DNA from: WHSO01 sp963732875
Lineage (GTDB): Bacteria > Pseudomonadota > Alphaproteobacteria > SMXQ01
Reading direction: 5' to 3'
NCBI GenBank assembly: GCA_963732875.1
Contig: CAVTBD010000003.1
Coordinates: 124,001-188,000 of the forward strand
Length of the DNA stretch: 64,000 nucleotides
Shown here: in pieces, positions 48,281-58,700 of the stretch
How positions within the stretch are numbered: the stretch's first letter is position 1
Layout: the number at the start of each line of letters is the position of its first letter
The notes under the pieces: model-generated
Told to the model about the DNA's origin: nothing
The model's database searches: none
Seen by the model: the letters and a program-made list of their open reading frames with translations, nothing else
Made by a program: the position numbers and the translations under genes

Positions 48281-48691
48281 ATGAAAGTTCGATTTGCCGT
48301 GCCCGCGTGTGGGGCTGCCGTGATGCTGTTGCTCACGGGGTGCAGCCTTTTCGACCGCTTGGGGGGCGAGCCGGCGGCACCGGGCACGGTTCCCGAGAAG
48401 CCGGCGAGCCCGGGAACGGCCGGCAGGGTCGGAGTCAGTGCCAAGACCGTCGTCGGGCGTGACGAGAGCGGCGTGACCCACCTGCTGGGACGCCCTGGTA
48501 CCGTACGCAACGAGCCACCGGCGATGGTATGGCAATATGCCGGAACCGATTGCAGGTTCGATGTGTTCTTCTATTTCGATGTGGGGAACAAGGATTTCCG
48601 GGCGCTGGCCTACAAGTTCACCCCGGAACAGAAGGACGCGTCCGCGGAACGCCTCTGCCTTGCCAGCATCAGGAAGGACAAGTCCCGGTGA
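48281..48691 (+). CDS. Small outer-membrane-type lipoprotein
   Basis: A 136-residue protein with a lipobox (VMLLLTGC, Cys near residue 21), so lipid-anchored. A Pro/Gly-rich linker follows, and then a C-terminal domain with LLGRPGTVRNEPPAMVWQYAGTDCRFDVFFYFD. This resembles the small fold of SmpA/OmlA-like proteins, but the match is weak. It overlaps or abuts the response-regulator gene (GTGA at 48688) and is first in the ChvI/ChvG-like unit, which suggests envelope-stress coupling. This is an inference. Confidence 0.75.
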   Translation: MKVRFAVPACGAAVMLLLTGCSLFDRLGGEPAAPGTVPEKPASPGTAGRVGVSAKTVVGRDESGVTHLLGRPGTVRNEPPAMVWQYAGTDCRFDVFFYFDVGNKDFRALAYKFTPEQKDASAERLCLASIRKDKSR

Positions 48692-48699
48692 GGGGTCGG

Positions 48700-49431
48700 A
48701 TGGCGGCCATGGCCCATATTGCGCTCGTTGACGACGACGACCTGTTCCGCGAATCCGTGGAGCAGAACCTGCGCGATTCCGGATTCGAGGTCGCGAGCTA
48801 CGACCGCGGCCAGGCCTTTCTGGAATCCCTGTCCCAGGGCGAGACGTTCGACCTGATCCTGCTCGACTGGAAGATGCCGGGCTTGTCGGGGATCGAGGTT
48901 CTGCGCCAGTTGCGCGATGATGCCATCGCCACACCCGCCATCTTTCTCACGGTGCTGTCCGATCAGGTCTATGAGGAAGCGGCGCTCGCGACCGGCGCCG
49001 TGGATTTCGTGGAGAAGTCCCGCAGTTTCCACATCCTGCGCCGGCGCATCGACCTGATTCTCGCGGGCGCCAAGGGCGGCGAGGGCAACGGCGCCGACCG
49101 GCCACCCGAGCGGCTGACGATCGGCGCTCTCGAGCTCAACCCGGCCTCGAGCCGGGCCTATTGGCGGGGGGGCGAGGTGCCGCTTACGCTCGGCGAATTC
49201 CAGATCGTCCATGCGCTCGCGAGCCGTGCCGGCGAAGACCTGCGCTACCGCGACTTGTATGACCACGTCCGGGGCGAAGGTTTCGTCGCGGGCGTCGGGC
49301 CCGAGGGGTACAAGACCAACGTCCGGACCTTCGTCAAGCGTATCCGGCAGAAGTTCCGTGACGGCGACGCCGATTTCGACCAGATCGAGAACTACCCCGG
49401 CTTCGGTTACCGCTGGCGCGATGACGAATGA
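48700..49431 (+). CDS. OmpR-family response regulator (ChvI-like)
   Basis: A 243-residue two-domain regulator. The receiver has IALVDDDDLFRESV, phosphoacceptor in LILLDWKMPGLSG and the Lys in DFVEKSRSF. The C-terminal winged helix is visible in LTLGEFQIVHALASRAGEDLRYRDL and ENYPGFGYRW. The spacing of the acidic cluster and the DWKMPG motif resemble alphaproteobacterial ChvI. ATG 48700 follows AGGGGTCGG; a GTG at 48688 that overlaps the lipoprotein stop, and a second ATG at 48709, are alternatives. It overlaps the kinase gene by 11 bases. Confidence 0.88.
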   Translation: MAAMAHIALVDDDDLFRESVEQNLRDSGFEVASYDRGQAFLESLSQGETFDLILLDWKMPGLSGIEVLRQLRDDAIATPAIFLTVLSDQVYEEAALATGAVDFVEKSRSFHILRRRIDLILAGAKGGEGNGADRPPERLTIGALELNPASSRAYWRGGEVPLTLGEFQIVHALASRAGEDLRYRDLYDHVRGEGFVAGVGPEGYKTNVRTFVKRIRQKFRDGDADFDQIENYPGFGYRWRDDE

Positions 49432-50953
49432 CCAACGCCCCCGCGCGAGACGCCTGTTCAGCGCCGTGAACTCGCTCGCCACCAAGGCAATACTGCTGGT
49501 GGCCATCTTCATTGCCTGTCCCCTGATTGTCTATGTCGAGCTCAGGGCCGCCGACCAGGAGAAATCCCAGCTCCTGGTACAGAGCGTGCAGGAACAGGGC
49601 CGCCTGCTGGCGCTCGCGCTGACGCCGTCCCTCAGGCGCTTTGGCGAGGGGCGGACGCCGGCGCTGCAGAAGGAGCTGTCACACATCGTCACCGGCGCGA
49701 CCAAGGTCAAGGTGCTGTTCCGCCCCGACAAGAGCCGGGACACCAAGGGCTTCTTCTACGTCGCGTCGTGGCCCGAGGTTTCCTCCGCCTATATCGACGC
49801 GGAGCGCAAGTTTCTGGTCGAGACCGGTCTTCTCGACCAGTTGGGCAATTCCTGCGGTGGCAACCGTGCGCTGGCATTGCGCTATACCAACCCGGCCGGG
49901 GAATGGGAGCTGCTCTCCTCGATCACGCCGGTCCACACCCGGGCCGGATGCTGGGTCGTGCTGACGTCGATCGGCGGCGCCGACGGCGCCGGGATCAGCA
50001 TCGGCCAGCCGTATTGGGAAAGCCCGGAAGTCAAGTTCGCCGCGGCGATCTACGTGATCATGGCGGTGCTGACCCTGTCCCTGTTCATCGGCGTGTGGCG
50101 CAGCCTGCGCCGCTTCGCGCAACTGGCCAAGGACATCGCGACTCGTGGCCACAGGCGCGGCTCGTTCGTGGCGCTCAACCGGGTTCCCGAGCTCGGCGGC
50201 GTAGCGGGTGAATTCGACCGCATGGTCGACGGGCTCGGCGCGTCGGCCAAGGCGATCCGCGAGGCGGCCGAGGAAACCGCCCATGCCTTCAAGACCCCGA
50301 TCGCCGTCATCGCCCAGTCCATGGAGCCGCTCAAGCAATCGTTGTCGCCGCAGGACGAGCGCGCGCGGCGCGCCCTCGATCTGGTCGAGCGGGCGACGGA
50401 ACGCCTCGACGCACTGGTGGGTGCCGCCCGCCACATGGATGAGGCGATCGCCGATCTGATCAGCCCGCCGCGCGAGCGCGTCGAGCTGTCGCGCCTGCTC
50501 ACCGGCATGATCGCCGGGTACATCGAGAGCGCAGCCCTCGGCAATGTCGCGCTCAGCGCCGCCGTCGAGCCCGGCATCGCCGTCGCCGCGAGCGACGACC
50601 TGATGGAGGTCACGGTCGAGAACCTGCTCGACAACGCGGTCTCGTTCTCGCCGCCCCATGCCGACGTCATGGTGACGCTTTCGCGCGAGAACGGGGAGGC
50701 GGTGCTGGCAATCGCCGACCGGGGGCCGGGGGTAGAGACCGGTAACATGGAGCGGATTTTCGATCGCTATTTCTCCGATCGCGGTCCGCGCCATCCCGCC
50801 CCGGGTGAGAACACGGATGGCGGCGGTGCCCATTTCGGCATGGGGCTCTGGATCGTGCGCCGCAACGTCGAGGCGATCGGCGGCCGGGTGTATGCCGAGA
50901 ATCGGCCGGGCGGCGGGCTCAAGGTCGTCATTCATCTACCGATCTACGTTTGA
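49421..50953 (+). CDS. Sensor histidine kinase (ChvG-like)
   Basis: A 510-residue membrane kinase. Transmembrane helices are at about 22-42 (ILLVAIFIACPLIVYVEL) and about 208-228 (AAIYVIMAVLTLSLFIGVW), with a periplasmic sensor between. HAMP follows, then a HisKA of the form EETAHAFKTPIAVIAQSMEP, and an ATPase with NLLDNAVSFSPP, IADRGPGVE and HFGMGLWIVRRN. The HAFKTP acceptor box matches the ChvG/ExoS type used with ChvI to govern acid response and surface polysaccharide. The start overlaps the regulator by 11 bases. Confidence 0.9.
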   Translation: MTNDQRPRARRLFSAVNSLATKAILLVAIFIACPLIVYVELRAADQEKSQLLVQSVQEQGRLLALALTPSLRRFGEGRTPALQKELSHIVTGATKVKVLFRPDKSRDTKGFFYVASWPEVSSAYIDAERKFLVETGLLDQLGNSCGGNRALALRYTNPAGEWELLSSITPVHTRAGCWVVLTSIGGADGAGISIGQPYWESPEVKFAAAIYVIMAVLTLSLFIGVWRSLRRFAQLAKDIATRGHRRGSFVALNRVPELGGVAGEFDRMVDGLGASAKAIREAAEETAHAFKTPIAVIAQSMEPLKQSLSPQDERARRALDLVERATERLDALVGAARHMDEAIADLISPPRERVELSRLLTGMIAGYIESAALGNVALSAAVEPGIAVAASDDLMEVTVENLLDNAVSFSPPHADVMVTLSRENGEAVLAIADRGPGVETGNMERIFDRYFSDRGPRHPAPGENTDGGGAHFGMGLWIVRRNVEAIGGRVYAENRPGGGLKVVIHLPIYV

Positions 50954-51112
50954 TTTCAGCGTATTAGGGCATTTCCCCCGGGTGCCCGCCGGCGGCTGAT
51001 GTCACAGCTTTGCCCCAACCATGTCGCACCCATGTTCCCGGCCCTCTGCCTAGGCTGAAGCTGTATTTCGCCGGGGGGTCCGGTACTCCCCGGAACGCAA
51101 GGAGACAGCGCC

Positions 51113-51670
51113 ATGGCTCAGGCCCAGCTTCGTTCCGCCCGTCCCGCCACCATCGAGCACGCCCGCGCCGGTCGCGAGCGGCACGATGCCGGCGGCGAGT
51201 ATCTCGATGCGCTGCAGCGCATGGTCGATCTGCTGCGCTTTTCGCGGATCCGGCTGACGGCGCTCCGGGTGTGCGTCCGGGGCGTCGGCTGCGGCTTTGC
51301 CGAACTCCTGGTACGACGCGCCCTCGGCCATCTCGGATACGCCGGCATGCTGGGCGACGGCGACGTCGTCTTCGTCCATGTCGCCGACTTCGGGGTGCGC
51401 AACGAAGAGCTTCATGACTACGCCGTGGAGCGGGAGCTGATCGGACTCCTGTCGCGCCAGCTTGCCGATCTTTCGGCAAACGGCCCGCGCGTTACCGTGG
51501 AAATTTCCGTGGCCCACATCTGGTCCGACGAGATTTGCAACGCGCGCGGCTTCGTCGCGTTGCTGAAGCGTCTCGTGCCACGCACGGACATCGTTCTCCC
51601 GGGCACGCACCAGGCGCCGCCTCGCGTCAATTCCGCCGACGCCCGGTTCAACGTTCATGCCGTGGCCTAG
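51113..51670 (+). CDS. Conserved-looking protein of unknown function
   Basis: A 185-residue protein, not recognised. It has a positively charged N-terminus, a short hydrophobic region (RVCVRGVGCGFAELLVRRAL), VVFVHVADFGVRNEELHDYAVE and VEISVAHIWSDEICNARGF, which suggests an alternating alpha/beta fold. There is no signal peptide. The ATG follows AAGGAGACAGCGCC, a strong ribosome site, so expression is likely. It stands alone between the ChvG-like gene and the run of small envelope genes, with a 159-base gap on the left. Confidence 0.6.
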   Translation: MAQAQLRSARPATIEHARAGRERHDAGGEYLDALQRMVDLLRFSRIRLTALRVCVRGVGCGFAELLVRRALGHLGYAGMLGDGDVVFVHVADFGVRNEELHDYAVERELIGLLSRQLADLSANGPRVTVEISVAHIWSDEICNARGFVALLKRLVPRTDIVLPGTHQAPPRVNSADARFNVHAVA

Positions 51671-51741
51671 CGGGCCCGGGCGGCGCGGGAAGAAGAAGCA
51701 GGGGCGGCCGTCCCGGAACAAGAATCGAATGCGGAACCGCA

Positions 51742-52221
51742 GTGAACATCTGGGACAAGAATGATGCCGGCTCACATCTGCCAGTGGCGGTTCTGCGGAA
51801 AGGCGCGGTGATGACGCTTTTGGCTGCGACCCTTGCCCTGGGTGGCTGCGCCGGGGCCGGTCTGACGGTCCTCGGCGCGGGCGCCGGGGCCGCGGCGGGC
51901 GCCGGCGTGGACTACACCCTCAACGGAATCGCCTACAAGACATTCACGGCCTCGGCCGATGACGTCCATCGCGCGACGCGAAACACGCTCGGGCGCATGG
52001 GCATGAAGATCGCCGACGACCGGAAAACCAAGGAAGGCTTCAGCCTCCACGCGGTCGCCGAGGACCGCAATATCTACATCGACCTCGAGCACGTGACGGG
52101 CCGGACCACCCGCATGCGGGTCGACGTCGACAAGGGCGACATCTTCAAGGATCGCGCGACGGCGACCGAGATCATCGTCCAGGCGTCCTATGTCCTCGAC
52201 CGCCAGTTCGCTCACAGATAG
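51742..52221 (+). CDS. DUF3568-like lipoprotein
   Basis: A 159-residue protein (GTG start after a GGAA). LLAATLALGGC forms a lipobox with Cys near residue 34, after a basic VLRKG segment. The mature part begins AGAGLTVLGAGAGAAAGAGVDYTLNGIAYKTFTASADDV, typical of DUF3568 small lipoproteins, and continues with a beta-rich domain (IYIDLEHVTGRTTRMRVDVDKGDIFKD). A later ATG at 51811 would shorten the signal region. It probably sits in the outer membrane. It is first of a run of exported proteins extending to 54.5 kb. Confidence 0.75.
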   Translation: MNIWDKNDAGSHLPVAVLRKGAVMTLLAATLALGGCAGAGLTVLGAGAGAAAGAGVDYTLNGIAYKTFTASADDVHRATRNTLGRMGMKIADDRKTKEGFSLHAVAEDRNIYIDLEHVTGRTTRMRVDVDKGDIFKDRATATEIIVQASYVLDRQFAHR

Positions 52222-52270
52222 CCAAAGAAACCAAATCCGTTCTCGTGTGCATATTCACTGGAGGCAAATC

Positions 52271-52924
52271 ATGATCGAAGGGGCGAAGATCGTCGCAAGA
52301 ACGGTACCCGCCGCAGCCGTGGCCCTGCTGGCCGCCATTCTGCTGGTTGGGGCCGCGCAGGCGGCGGACGTCGGGGCGGCGAGCCGCGATGCAACATTCG
52401 CGGCGCTTTCTCCGGGCAACCAGATCATCGCGCGCGCGCTCTACGATGCGCAGCGGCCCGGCCCCGGCAGGACCGGCGCAACCGCGCTCTGGAGCCTCGA
52501 CCGGATCGCCGCGGCCGAGGGCGACGGCTGGGGAGCGGTGTTCCGGCGGATGAAGGCCGCCGGCCTGATCTCCTCGCGAAGCCTGGGTCAGGTCGTCAAC
52601 GCCTATCAGGCGACGCGCCCGATGGCGCCGTTCGCGCCATCCCACGACAGCCTCTTCGTGATCACCAGCGGCAGCAACCAGTCGTCGGTCATCACCCGCC
52701 CGGCGCGCGTTGACGACCGTGCCGACCGGGCCGTCGTCGCGACCGCGAGCGGCCGGAGCGGCGACGCGAGCGGCGGATCCGCCAACGAGAATTCCGGAAC
52801 TTCCAACGACAACGGCGCCGCCAATTCGTCCTTCGTCGGCGATGCCGCTGTCGCGACCGGCGCCCCATCCGCCGGTCAGGGGGGTGGCATCGGCAGCGGC
52901 CACGGCCACGGTCGTAGCAGGTAA
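52271..52924 (+). CDS. Exported protein with Gly/Ser/Asn-rich tail
   Basis: A 217-residue protein with a signal peptide (about residues 1-29, ending AQAAD). A conserved-looking helical domain follows (LSPGNQIIARALYDAQRP, TALWSLDRIAAAEGDGWGAVFRRMKAAGLI), and then a tail rich in Ser, Gly, Asn and Asp. The domain is one I have seen in proteobacterial hypothetical proteins, but I cannot name it. It starts at the ATG at 52271 after TGGAGGCAAATC. The tail recalls the secreted cluster at 18.9-23.3 kb without sharing its motifs. Confidence 0.65.
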   Translation: MIEGAKIVARTVPAAAVALLAAILLVGAAQAADVGAASRDATFAALSPGNQIIARALYDAQRPGPGRTGATALWSLDRIAAAEGDGWGAVFRRMKAAGLISSRSLGQVVNAYQATRPMAPFAPSHDSLFVITSGSNQSSVITRPARVDDRADRAVVATASGRSGDASGGSANENSGTSNDNGAANSSFVGDAAVATGAPSAGQGGGIGSGHGHGRSR

Positions 52925-53070
52925 CACCCCGCCCAGGCCCCCGGGGGCATCCCCACGCGGATACCTCCCTCCGCGCCCCGGGGCCTGGGCCTTCCCTTCA
53001 AGTGAGTGATGACAATTCGCGCCGCGTATCCACGAACCGCAGAACCCACAACAACAACAGGAGCATCAGG

Positions 53071-53496
53071 ATGAAATATCTTCGCGAATACCGGAAGCCG
53101 CTCGTCATCGTTACCGCCGCCGCGCTGATCGCCGTGACGGTGCCGGCGCCGGTCGCCCGCGCGGCTCTTGTCAGCACCAACCGCGTGATTACCGCGGAAC
53201 AGGGCAGCCCGCGCGCGAAGCTCAATGCCTTCCTGTCGCGCGAAGACGTGCGCGACCAGATGCGTTCGCTCGGCGTCTCGCCCGAGGAAGCCAAGGCGCG
53301 CGTCGCCAGCATGTCCGACGAGGAGGTGGCCGATGTCCAGGGCAAGCTCGACAGCATGCCGGCGGGCCAGGGCTTCTTCGGCGCGCTGATCGGTGCCGGC
53401 CTGCTGATCTTCCTGGTGCTGCTCGTGACCGACCTGTTGGGGCTGACCCATGCGTTCAGCTTCACCAACAAGGGTTCGGCGAAAAGTGGCAGCTAG
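53071..53496 (+). CDS. PA2779-family protein
   Basis: A 141-residue membrane-associated protein of the PA2779 family. A signal or anchor region of about 30 residues precedes REDVRDQMRSLGVSPEEAKARVASMSDEEVADVQGKLDSMPAGQ, the family signature, and a C-terminal transmembrane helix (FFGALIGAGLLIFLVLLVTDLLG). The ATG follows ACAGGAGCATCAGG. In many proteobacteria this gene directly precedes a PA2778-type peptidase, as here (3-base gap). The function is unknown, and the pair is probably envelope-located. Confidence 0.9.
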   Translation: MKYLREYRKPLVIVTAAALIAVTVPAPVARAALVSTNRVITAEQGSPRAKLNAFLSREDVRDQMRSLGVSPEEAKARVASMSDEEVADVQGKLDSMPAGQGFFGALIGAGLLIFLVLLVTDLLGLTHAFSFTNKGSAKSGS

Positions 53497-53499
53497 TCC

Positions 53500-54468
53500 G
53501 TGACCCGGGCACGCGCCCTGCTGGCGGTCGCGCTCGCGTTGGCGCTCGCCGCCTGCGCCACCCCGCAGACCGACGGTCTGCGGGGCCGCCCGGGGAACGT
53601 GCAGCCTAACGCCGAGATCGCCAAGGCGCCGTTCTATCCCCAGCGCACCGACGAATGCGGCCCGGCGGCGCTGGCCATGGTGCTGACCGCGAGCGGCCTC
53701 AAGGTCAAGCCCGACGCCCTGGTGCACGAGGTCTACACGCCGGGCCGCAAGGGCAGCCTGACCACGGGGCTGATCACCGCGACCCGACGCCACGGCCGGC
53801 TCGCCTATCTCGTGCCCGACATGCGCGCCATGTTCCGCGAGGTCGCCGCGGGCCATCCCGTCGCCGTCCTGCAGAACCTGGCGCTGCCATGGGTGCCACA
53901 GTGGCACTACGCGGTGGTGACCGGCTATGACCTCGATCGCGGCGAGGTCACGCTGAACTCCGGCTCCACCCGCGGGCTCAAGATGACCATGGAAACCTTC
54001 GAGCGTACCTGGGCGCGGGGCAAATACTGGGCCTTGCTGGCGCTCAAGCCGGGCACGCTGCCCGCGGCGCCCGATCGTGCCCGCTACGTGGCGGCATCGG
54101 CCGGGCTCGAGCAGGCGGGTCAGACCAAAGCCGCGGGCGAGGCCTATCAGGCCGGACTGCGGCTGTGGCCCGAGAGTCTGGCGTTGCGCATGGGGCTCGG
54201 CAACACGCGCTACGCGGAAGGCCGGCTCGCCGACGCCGACGCCGCCTTCACCCGCGCCGGGCGCGACCATCCCGGTGCCGCCGATGCGTTCAACAATCTC
54301 GCCCAGGTCCGGCTCGAGCGGGGCCAAGTACGGGCCGCCGAGAGGGCGGCGCGCAAGGCGGTGCACCTCGGCGGCCCCAATGCCGACATCTACCGCCGTA
54401 CCCTCGCGGCGATCGTTGCGGGAAAATCCCCCTCCAGGGCGAACACGGCAGCCGAGGAAGCCCCGTGA
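53500..54468 (+). CDS. PA2778-family cysteine peptidase with TPR-like C-terminus
   Basis: A 322-residue protein. A lipobox-type N-terminus (ALALAACATP) suggests a lipoprotein. The C39-like peptidase domain shows QRTDECGPAALAMVLTASG (catalytic Cys) and PQWHYAVVTGYDLDRGEVTLNSG (catalytic His). The C-terminal half has TPR-like repeats (EQAGQTKAAGEAYQAGLRLWP, ADAFNNLAQVRLERGQVRAAERAARKAV). It begins with a GTG at 53500, only three bases after the PA2779 gene, and is clearly co-transcribed with it. The cleaved substrate is unknown. The convergent TauD gene ends six bases away. Confidence 0.9.
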   Translation: MTRARALLAVALALALAACATPQTDGLRGRPGNVQPNAEIAKAPFYPQRTDECGPAALAMVLTASGLKVKPDALVHEVYTPGRKGSLTTGLITATRRHGRLAYLVPDMRAMFREVAAGHPVAVLQNLALPWVPQWHYAVVTGYDLDRGEVTLNSGSTRGLKMTMETFERTWARGKYWALLALKPGTLPAAPDRARYVAASAGLEQAGQTKAAGEAYQAGLRLWPESLALRMGLGNTRYAEGRLADADAAFTRAGRDHPGAADAFNNLAQVRLERGQVRAAERAARKAVHLGGPNADIYRRTLAAIVAGKSPSRANTAAEEAP

Positions 54469-54474
54469 CGGGCG

Positions 54475-55542
54475 TCAGGCGGCTTCCGCCTCGGCCTCCA
54501 GCGGCGCCCTCGGTGTGTAACCGCTAATCTCGATCCCCTCGAACCCTTCGCGCACCAGGGCGGGAACCGGCCGGCATGCCGGATCGGACAGCCATAGCCG
54601 CAGCAGGTGCCGCTTCTCCTCCATCTTTTCCCAGTCATCGAACGCGCGCCGCGAATGCAGCATGACGTGGTTGGACAGAATCTGGAAATCGCCCTGCTGG
54701 AACGGAATGTCCACCGCGAGCTCTTGGGCGAGCGCGCGGAACAGCGCGATGGCCTCTTCCTGGGCGGGCGTGAACGGCGGTACGCCCGGCAGCTTTTGCG
54801 CCTTCAGGATATGGGTGGAGATACCGCGCCCCGAGAAATAACCGTCGACGAACGACCACACCGGCATGCGGTAGAACGGCGCCTCGCCGGACGACACCTC
54901 GCCGTGCTTGGTCCAGTAGAAGTCGGCGATGATCTCACGCACTAGGTCCGGCCGACGGCGCAGCATCTCGTTATAGATATTGACCGAACTGACGATCCGG
55001 CTGGCGCCGCCCGAGCGCGCGGTCCTGAGGCACAGCAGTGCGACGAAATCGCAGGGATCGGTATGGAAGCCCATCGCGGCAGCCGTCTGGTAGCCGCGCA
55101 CCTTGGGGTCGCCGTAATCGAAACCGAGATCCTTGACGTGGCCGAGCACGTGGCCGGCGGCGTTCTGCGATCGGCGCGCGCCGAAGTGCGTGCCCATGCC
55201 GAGGAAGGCGATGGCCGCCTGGTGCCGCGTCATGGCGGCAACCGGCAGGCCGCGCAGCTGCACGACGCCGGTGCCCTGGGTCAGCTGTTCGTGGACGCGC
55301 GCGAGAATCCCTTCCGCGACGGGAAGGGGGAAATCCGCACGCGTGATCGCCGTAAGCGGCGTGCCGGCCTGTTCCACGCGCGCGACCGCCGCCCCGATGT
55401 CAATCACGTCTTCGGCCGAAAGGGTCATGACCCATGGTTCGGCCTCGCGGAATTCGTCCGGTGTCCAGCCGGCGGGATCGATCACCGGTTGCAGGGCGAC
55501 CGCAGGTTGGCGCCGCAGGCGCGAGGTGGGGAAGACGGACAT
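54475..55542 (-). CDS. TauD/TfdA-family Fe(II)/2-oxoglutarate dioxygenase
   Basis: A 355-residue dioxygenase. The iron motif is HTD in MGFHTDPCDFVALLCLRTA, and the distal His with the oxoglutarate Arg is in HVMLHSRRAFDDWEK. RIVSSVNIYNEMLRRRPDLV and RHLLRLWLSD are family typical. Members hydroxylate small molecules such as taurine, herbicides or modified amino acids, and the substrate here is unknown. The ATG at 55542 follows GAAGGAGCAGAATC. The large sensor kinase upstream is on the same strand, with a gap of 198 bases. Confidence 0.9.
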   Translation of the reverse strand: MSVFPTSRLRRQPAVALQPVIDPAGWTPDEFREAEPWVMTLSAEDVIDIGAAVARVEQAGTPLTAITRADFPLPVAEGILARVHEQLTQGTGVVQLRGLPVAAMTRHQAAIAFLGMGTHFGARRSQNAAGHVLGHVKDLGFDYGDPKVRGYQTAAAMGFHTDPCDFVALLCLRTARSGGASRIVSSVNIYNEMLRRRPDLVREIIADFYWTKHGEVSSGEAPFYRMPVWSFVDGYFSGRGISTHILKAQKLPGVPPFTPAQEEAIALFRALAQELAVDIPFQQGDFQILSNHVMLHSRRAFDDWEKMEEKRHLLRLWLSDPACRPVPALVREGFEGIEISGYTPRAPLEAEAEAA

Positions 55543-55740
55543 GATTCTGCTCCTTCACTGGGAAATGCGGATTCTCGTCGGCGCTGAAAACGTGATGGCC
55601 CGCTCTGGACAGGCCGCTCACCCACTGGTCGCGGCGGCGGCCCTTGCCGCAGGTTCCCGGGTTTTCGACGTCGAACGCATCTTAGCGCCGTTTGCCGGGG
55701 TGCCGAACGGGAATGCGCGGGCGTTATGGTGCCGGCAGTG

Positions 55741-58700
55741 TCAGGAAGCCGGCCGGGCGGCGATGTCCGCTTCGGCGGCGAGGGCGCGGCGCAGGGCCCG
55801 ATCGAGCTGCTCGACACCGACCGGCTTGGCGATGATCTCCCGGATGCCGAGCCGGCGCGCCTGTTCGGGCATGGCGCCCAAATCGAAGCCCGTCGTCATC
55901 ACGATCGGCACGTCGGCGCGAATGTCCCGGATGCGCTCCGCGAGAAGCGCGCCGCCCATGCCGGGCATGTTGTTGTCGGTCACGATCGCGTCGAAACCGG
56001 CGGGATCCGCCTGAAACAGGCCGAGCGCCTCGTTACCGTTGCATGCCAGCGTGACGTCGTAGCCGAGTTCCGTGAGCGCCTCTTCCATGACGTCGCGAAT
56101 TTGGGGCTCGTCGTCCACCACCAGGATATGATGCGGCCGGTCTCCGGTCGGCGACGGAGGGCCCGCCATCGGCTGACGCTCGATGCTGCCGGCGACGGGC
56201 AGGTACATGGTGAACGTCGAGCCGCTTCCCGGCACGCTCTCGGCGGTGATGGTTCCGCCGTAGCGCGTCGCGATGCTCATTGCCGTGGCGAGGCCCAGCC
56301 CGGTGCCTTGGCCCGCGCCCTTGGTGGTGAAGAAGGGATCGAACACGTGGCCAAGCGTCTCGGCATCCATGCCGGTGCCGGTATCGCTGATGGCGAGGCA
56401 CAGATAGTCGCCTGCCGACGGCAGGCCGAGGTTGTCGGCCTTCTCGCGCGCAATGGTGATTGCGCCGAGGGAGACGCCGAGAACGCCCAGATTTCCTTCC
56501 CCGGCCTGCATCGCATGTAGCGCATTGGTGCAGATATTGAGGATGATCTGCTGGATCTGCGTCAGGTCGCCCATGACAGGCGGGCCGTTCGAATCGATAT
56601 GCTCCCGCACCTCGATATTGCGGGGGAGCGCAACGTGCAGGAGGTCGAGGGACTCCGCGAGAACCTCCTGCAGGTGCACCGGCCCCGGCTGCGCCTCGCT
56701 TTTTCGGCTGAAACTCATGATCCGGGCGATCATCTCGCTGGCACGGTTTGCCGCCCGCAGGATGCGTTCGAGCCGTTGGCCTTCGGGCGTGCCCTGCGGG
56801 AATCGCTTTAGGAGAAGCTTGGTATAGCCGAGGATCGGCGTGAGCACGTTGTTGAAGTCGTGGGCAATGCCGCCGGCCAGCGTGCCGATCGTGCTCAGCT
56901 TTTCCGACTGCAGCACGCGCGCCTCCAGCTCCAGCCGCTCCTGCTCGGCGCGCCGTGTGGCAGTGACGTCGACGTAAGTCGAGACCATGCCGCCGTCTGG
57001 CATCGAGCGCCGCGAGGCGATCAGGGTGCGCCCCGACGGCAGGACGATGGTGCCATGGTCGAATTCGCGCCGCATGTTCCGGGTTCGGAGCGCGATATAG
57101 GACTCGATCTCGGCATCGGTACGGGCGTGGCGTTCGTACTGGTGGCGTGCAATCTCTTCGAAGGTGCGTCCGATCCTGACGAAGTTACGGTCGAGTTCCT
57201 GAAGGGCCACGAAGGAGCTGTTGAAGGCGACGAGCCTGCCGTCCTTGTCGAAGATACAGTAGCCTTGGCCGAGATTGTCGAGCGCAAGCTCCAGCAGCCG
57301 CGCCTGTTCCATCCTCACGTGTTCGGATCTCACGCGTTCGATCTCGGCGGCCGCGCGGGTCGCGAACACCGAGATCAGGGCCTCGACCATGGCGGGGTTG
57401 TGCAATGCCATCCGCGACATCACCACGAGATTCCCCAGGACCTGTCCGTCGCTGTCGAGAAGGGGAGCCTCGGCGTAGCTCTCCAGGCGTTCCGTCTGGA
57501 GCATGGCGTCGGCCGGAAACAGCTCCCGCACACCGTGCGGATAGACGCAGACCGCTTTCGAAAAGACGCTCTGACACGGCGTATTGGCGGTGTCGTATTC
57601 GAAATTATCGATGATTTTTCCGTCGGCCGCGGCGACCAACGTCTGGACCCTGGCGGCTTCGCCGTCCTTGATCTCGCCGACGAACACGTAATCGGCGGCG
57701 AGGGCGTGGCCAAGATGGAGCGCGAGCGAGCGCAGGTAATCCTCTCCCGTGACGCGCAGCAGGCCCTTGGTGATGGTTGCGAGCGTGCTTTCGAGTTCGG
57801 TACGGTAGCTGACGTCGGTGCCGGTGCCCCGGAATCCCTGGAATTTGCCGTCGATGTCGAAGCACGGCACGCCACTGAGCGCGTGATAGAGACGTCCCCG
57901 CGCGGGATCGGCATGGGTGACCACGATATTGCGGAACGGCGTGCGCGCTTCGAGACAGGCGTGGAGTTTCTCCGGCCCCTCGATGTTGAGTCCCGCCGCA
58001 TCGCCATGCCCTCCGTCCAGGGCGCGTTCCAGAACATCGCGCGCCGCCGGGAGCGAGACGAACGTGATCGTCAGGCTGGCATCGGTCTCCCAGAAGAAAT
58101 CCGCGACCGCGGCGGCGAAGTCGCGAAAGCGGGCCTCGTTCAGCCGCGCCTGCGCGCGGGCGGTTTCGCGCCCGCGGATGCGCCCGCGCACGGCCGCCGC
58201 CAGCCCGGCGGCGGCGATGAGGATAAGGAGACCGATGACGATGTAGATGAAGTGCTTGAACTGTTCCGCCTTGATACGGTCGAAGCGGGTCTGGTCGAAG
58301 ATCAGGTCGTTCTCGTCGAGTCCGCGGTGCACGAGACCGGCATCCGCCAGCGCCTTGTACATCAGGCGCCAACGCGCCGGGTTGGAATGGCCAAGACCGA
58401 TGATGGGATACTGGATCAGCGCGCGGACGGGCGCGATCTGTGCGCGGTTGAAGGCGCGCGCATCCCGCAGCGGGACTTGGCGCGGCATCGTGGCGGCGAT
58501 CCGGTCGGCGACCTTCTCGGAGTGCTCGAGGGCATAACTCCAACCCTTCAGGCTCGCGGCGACAAAACGTTCGGTCGTATCGATATGATGCAGAACCCAG
58601 TCGCGCCGGGCGAACAGGGCCGAGCCGTAGAAATCGACGCCATAGTCGGCCGGATGCAGGCTCACCACGTCGAGCCCGAGGACCCGGGCGTAATATTCCT

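Noticed and set aside
47864..48934. A minus-strand open frame spanning the intergenic region and the lipoprotein gene
   Set aside because: It runs through an AT-rich promoter area and antisense to two supported genes, and its composition is not protein-like.
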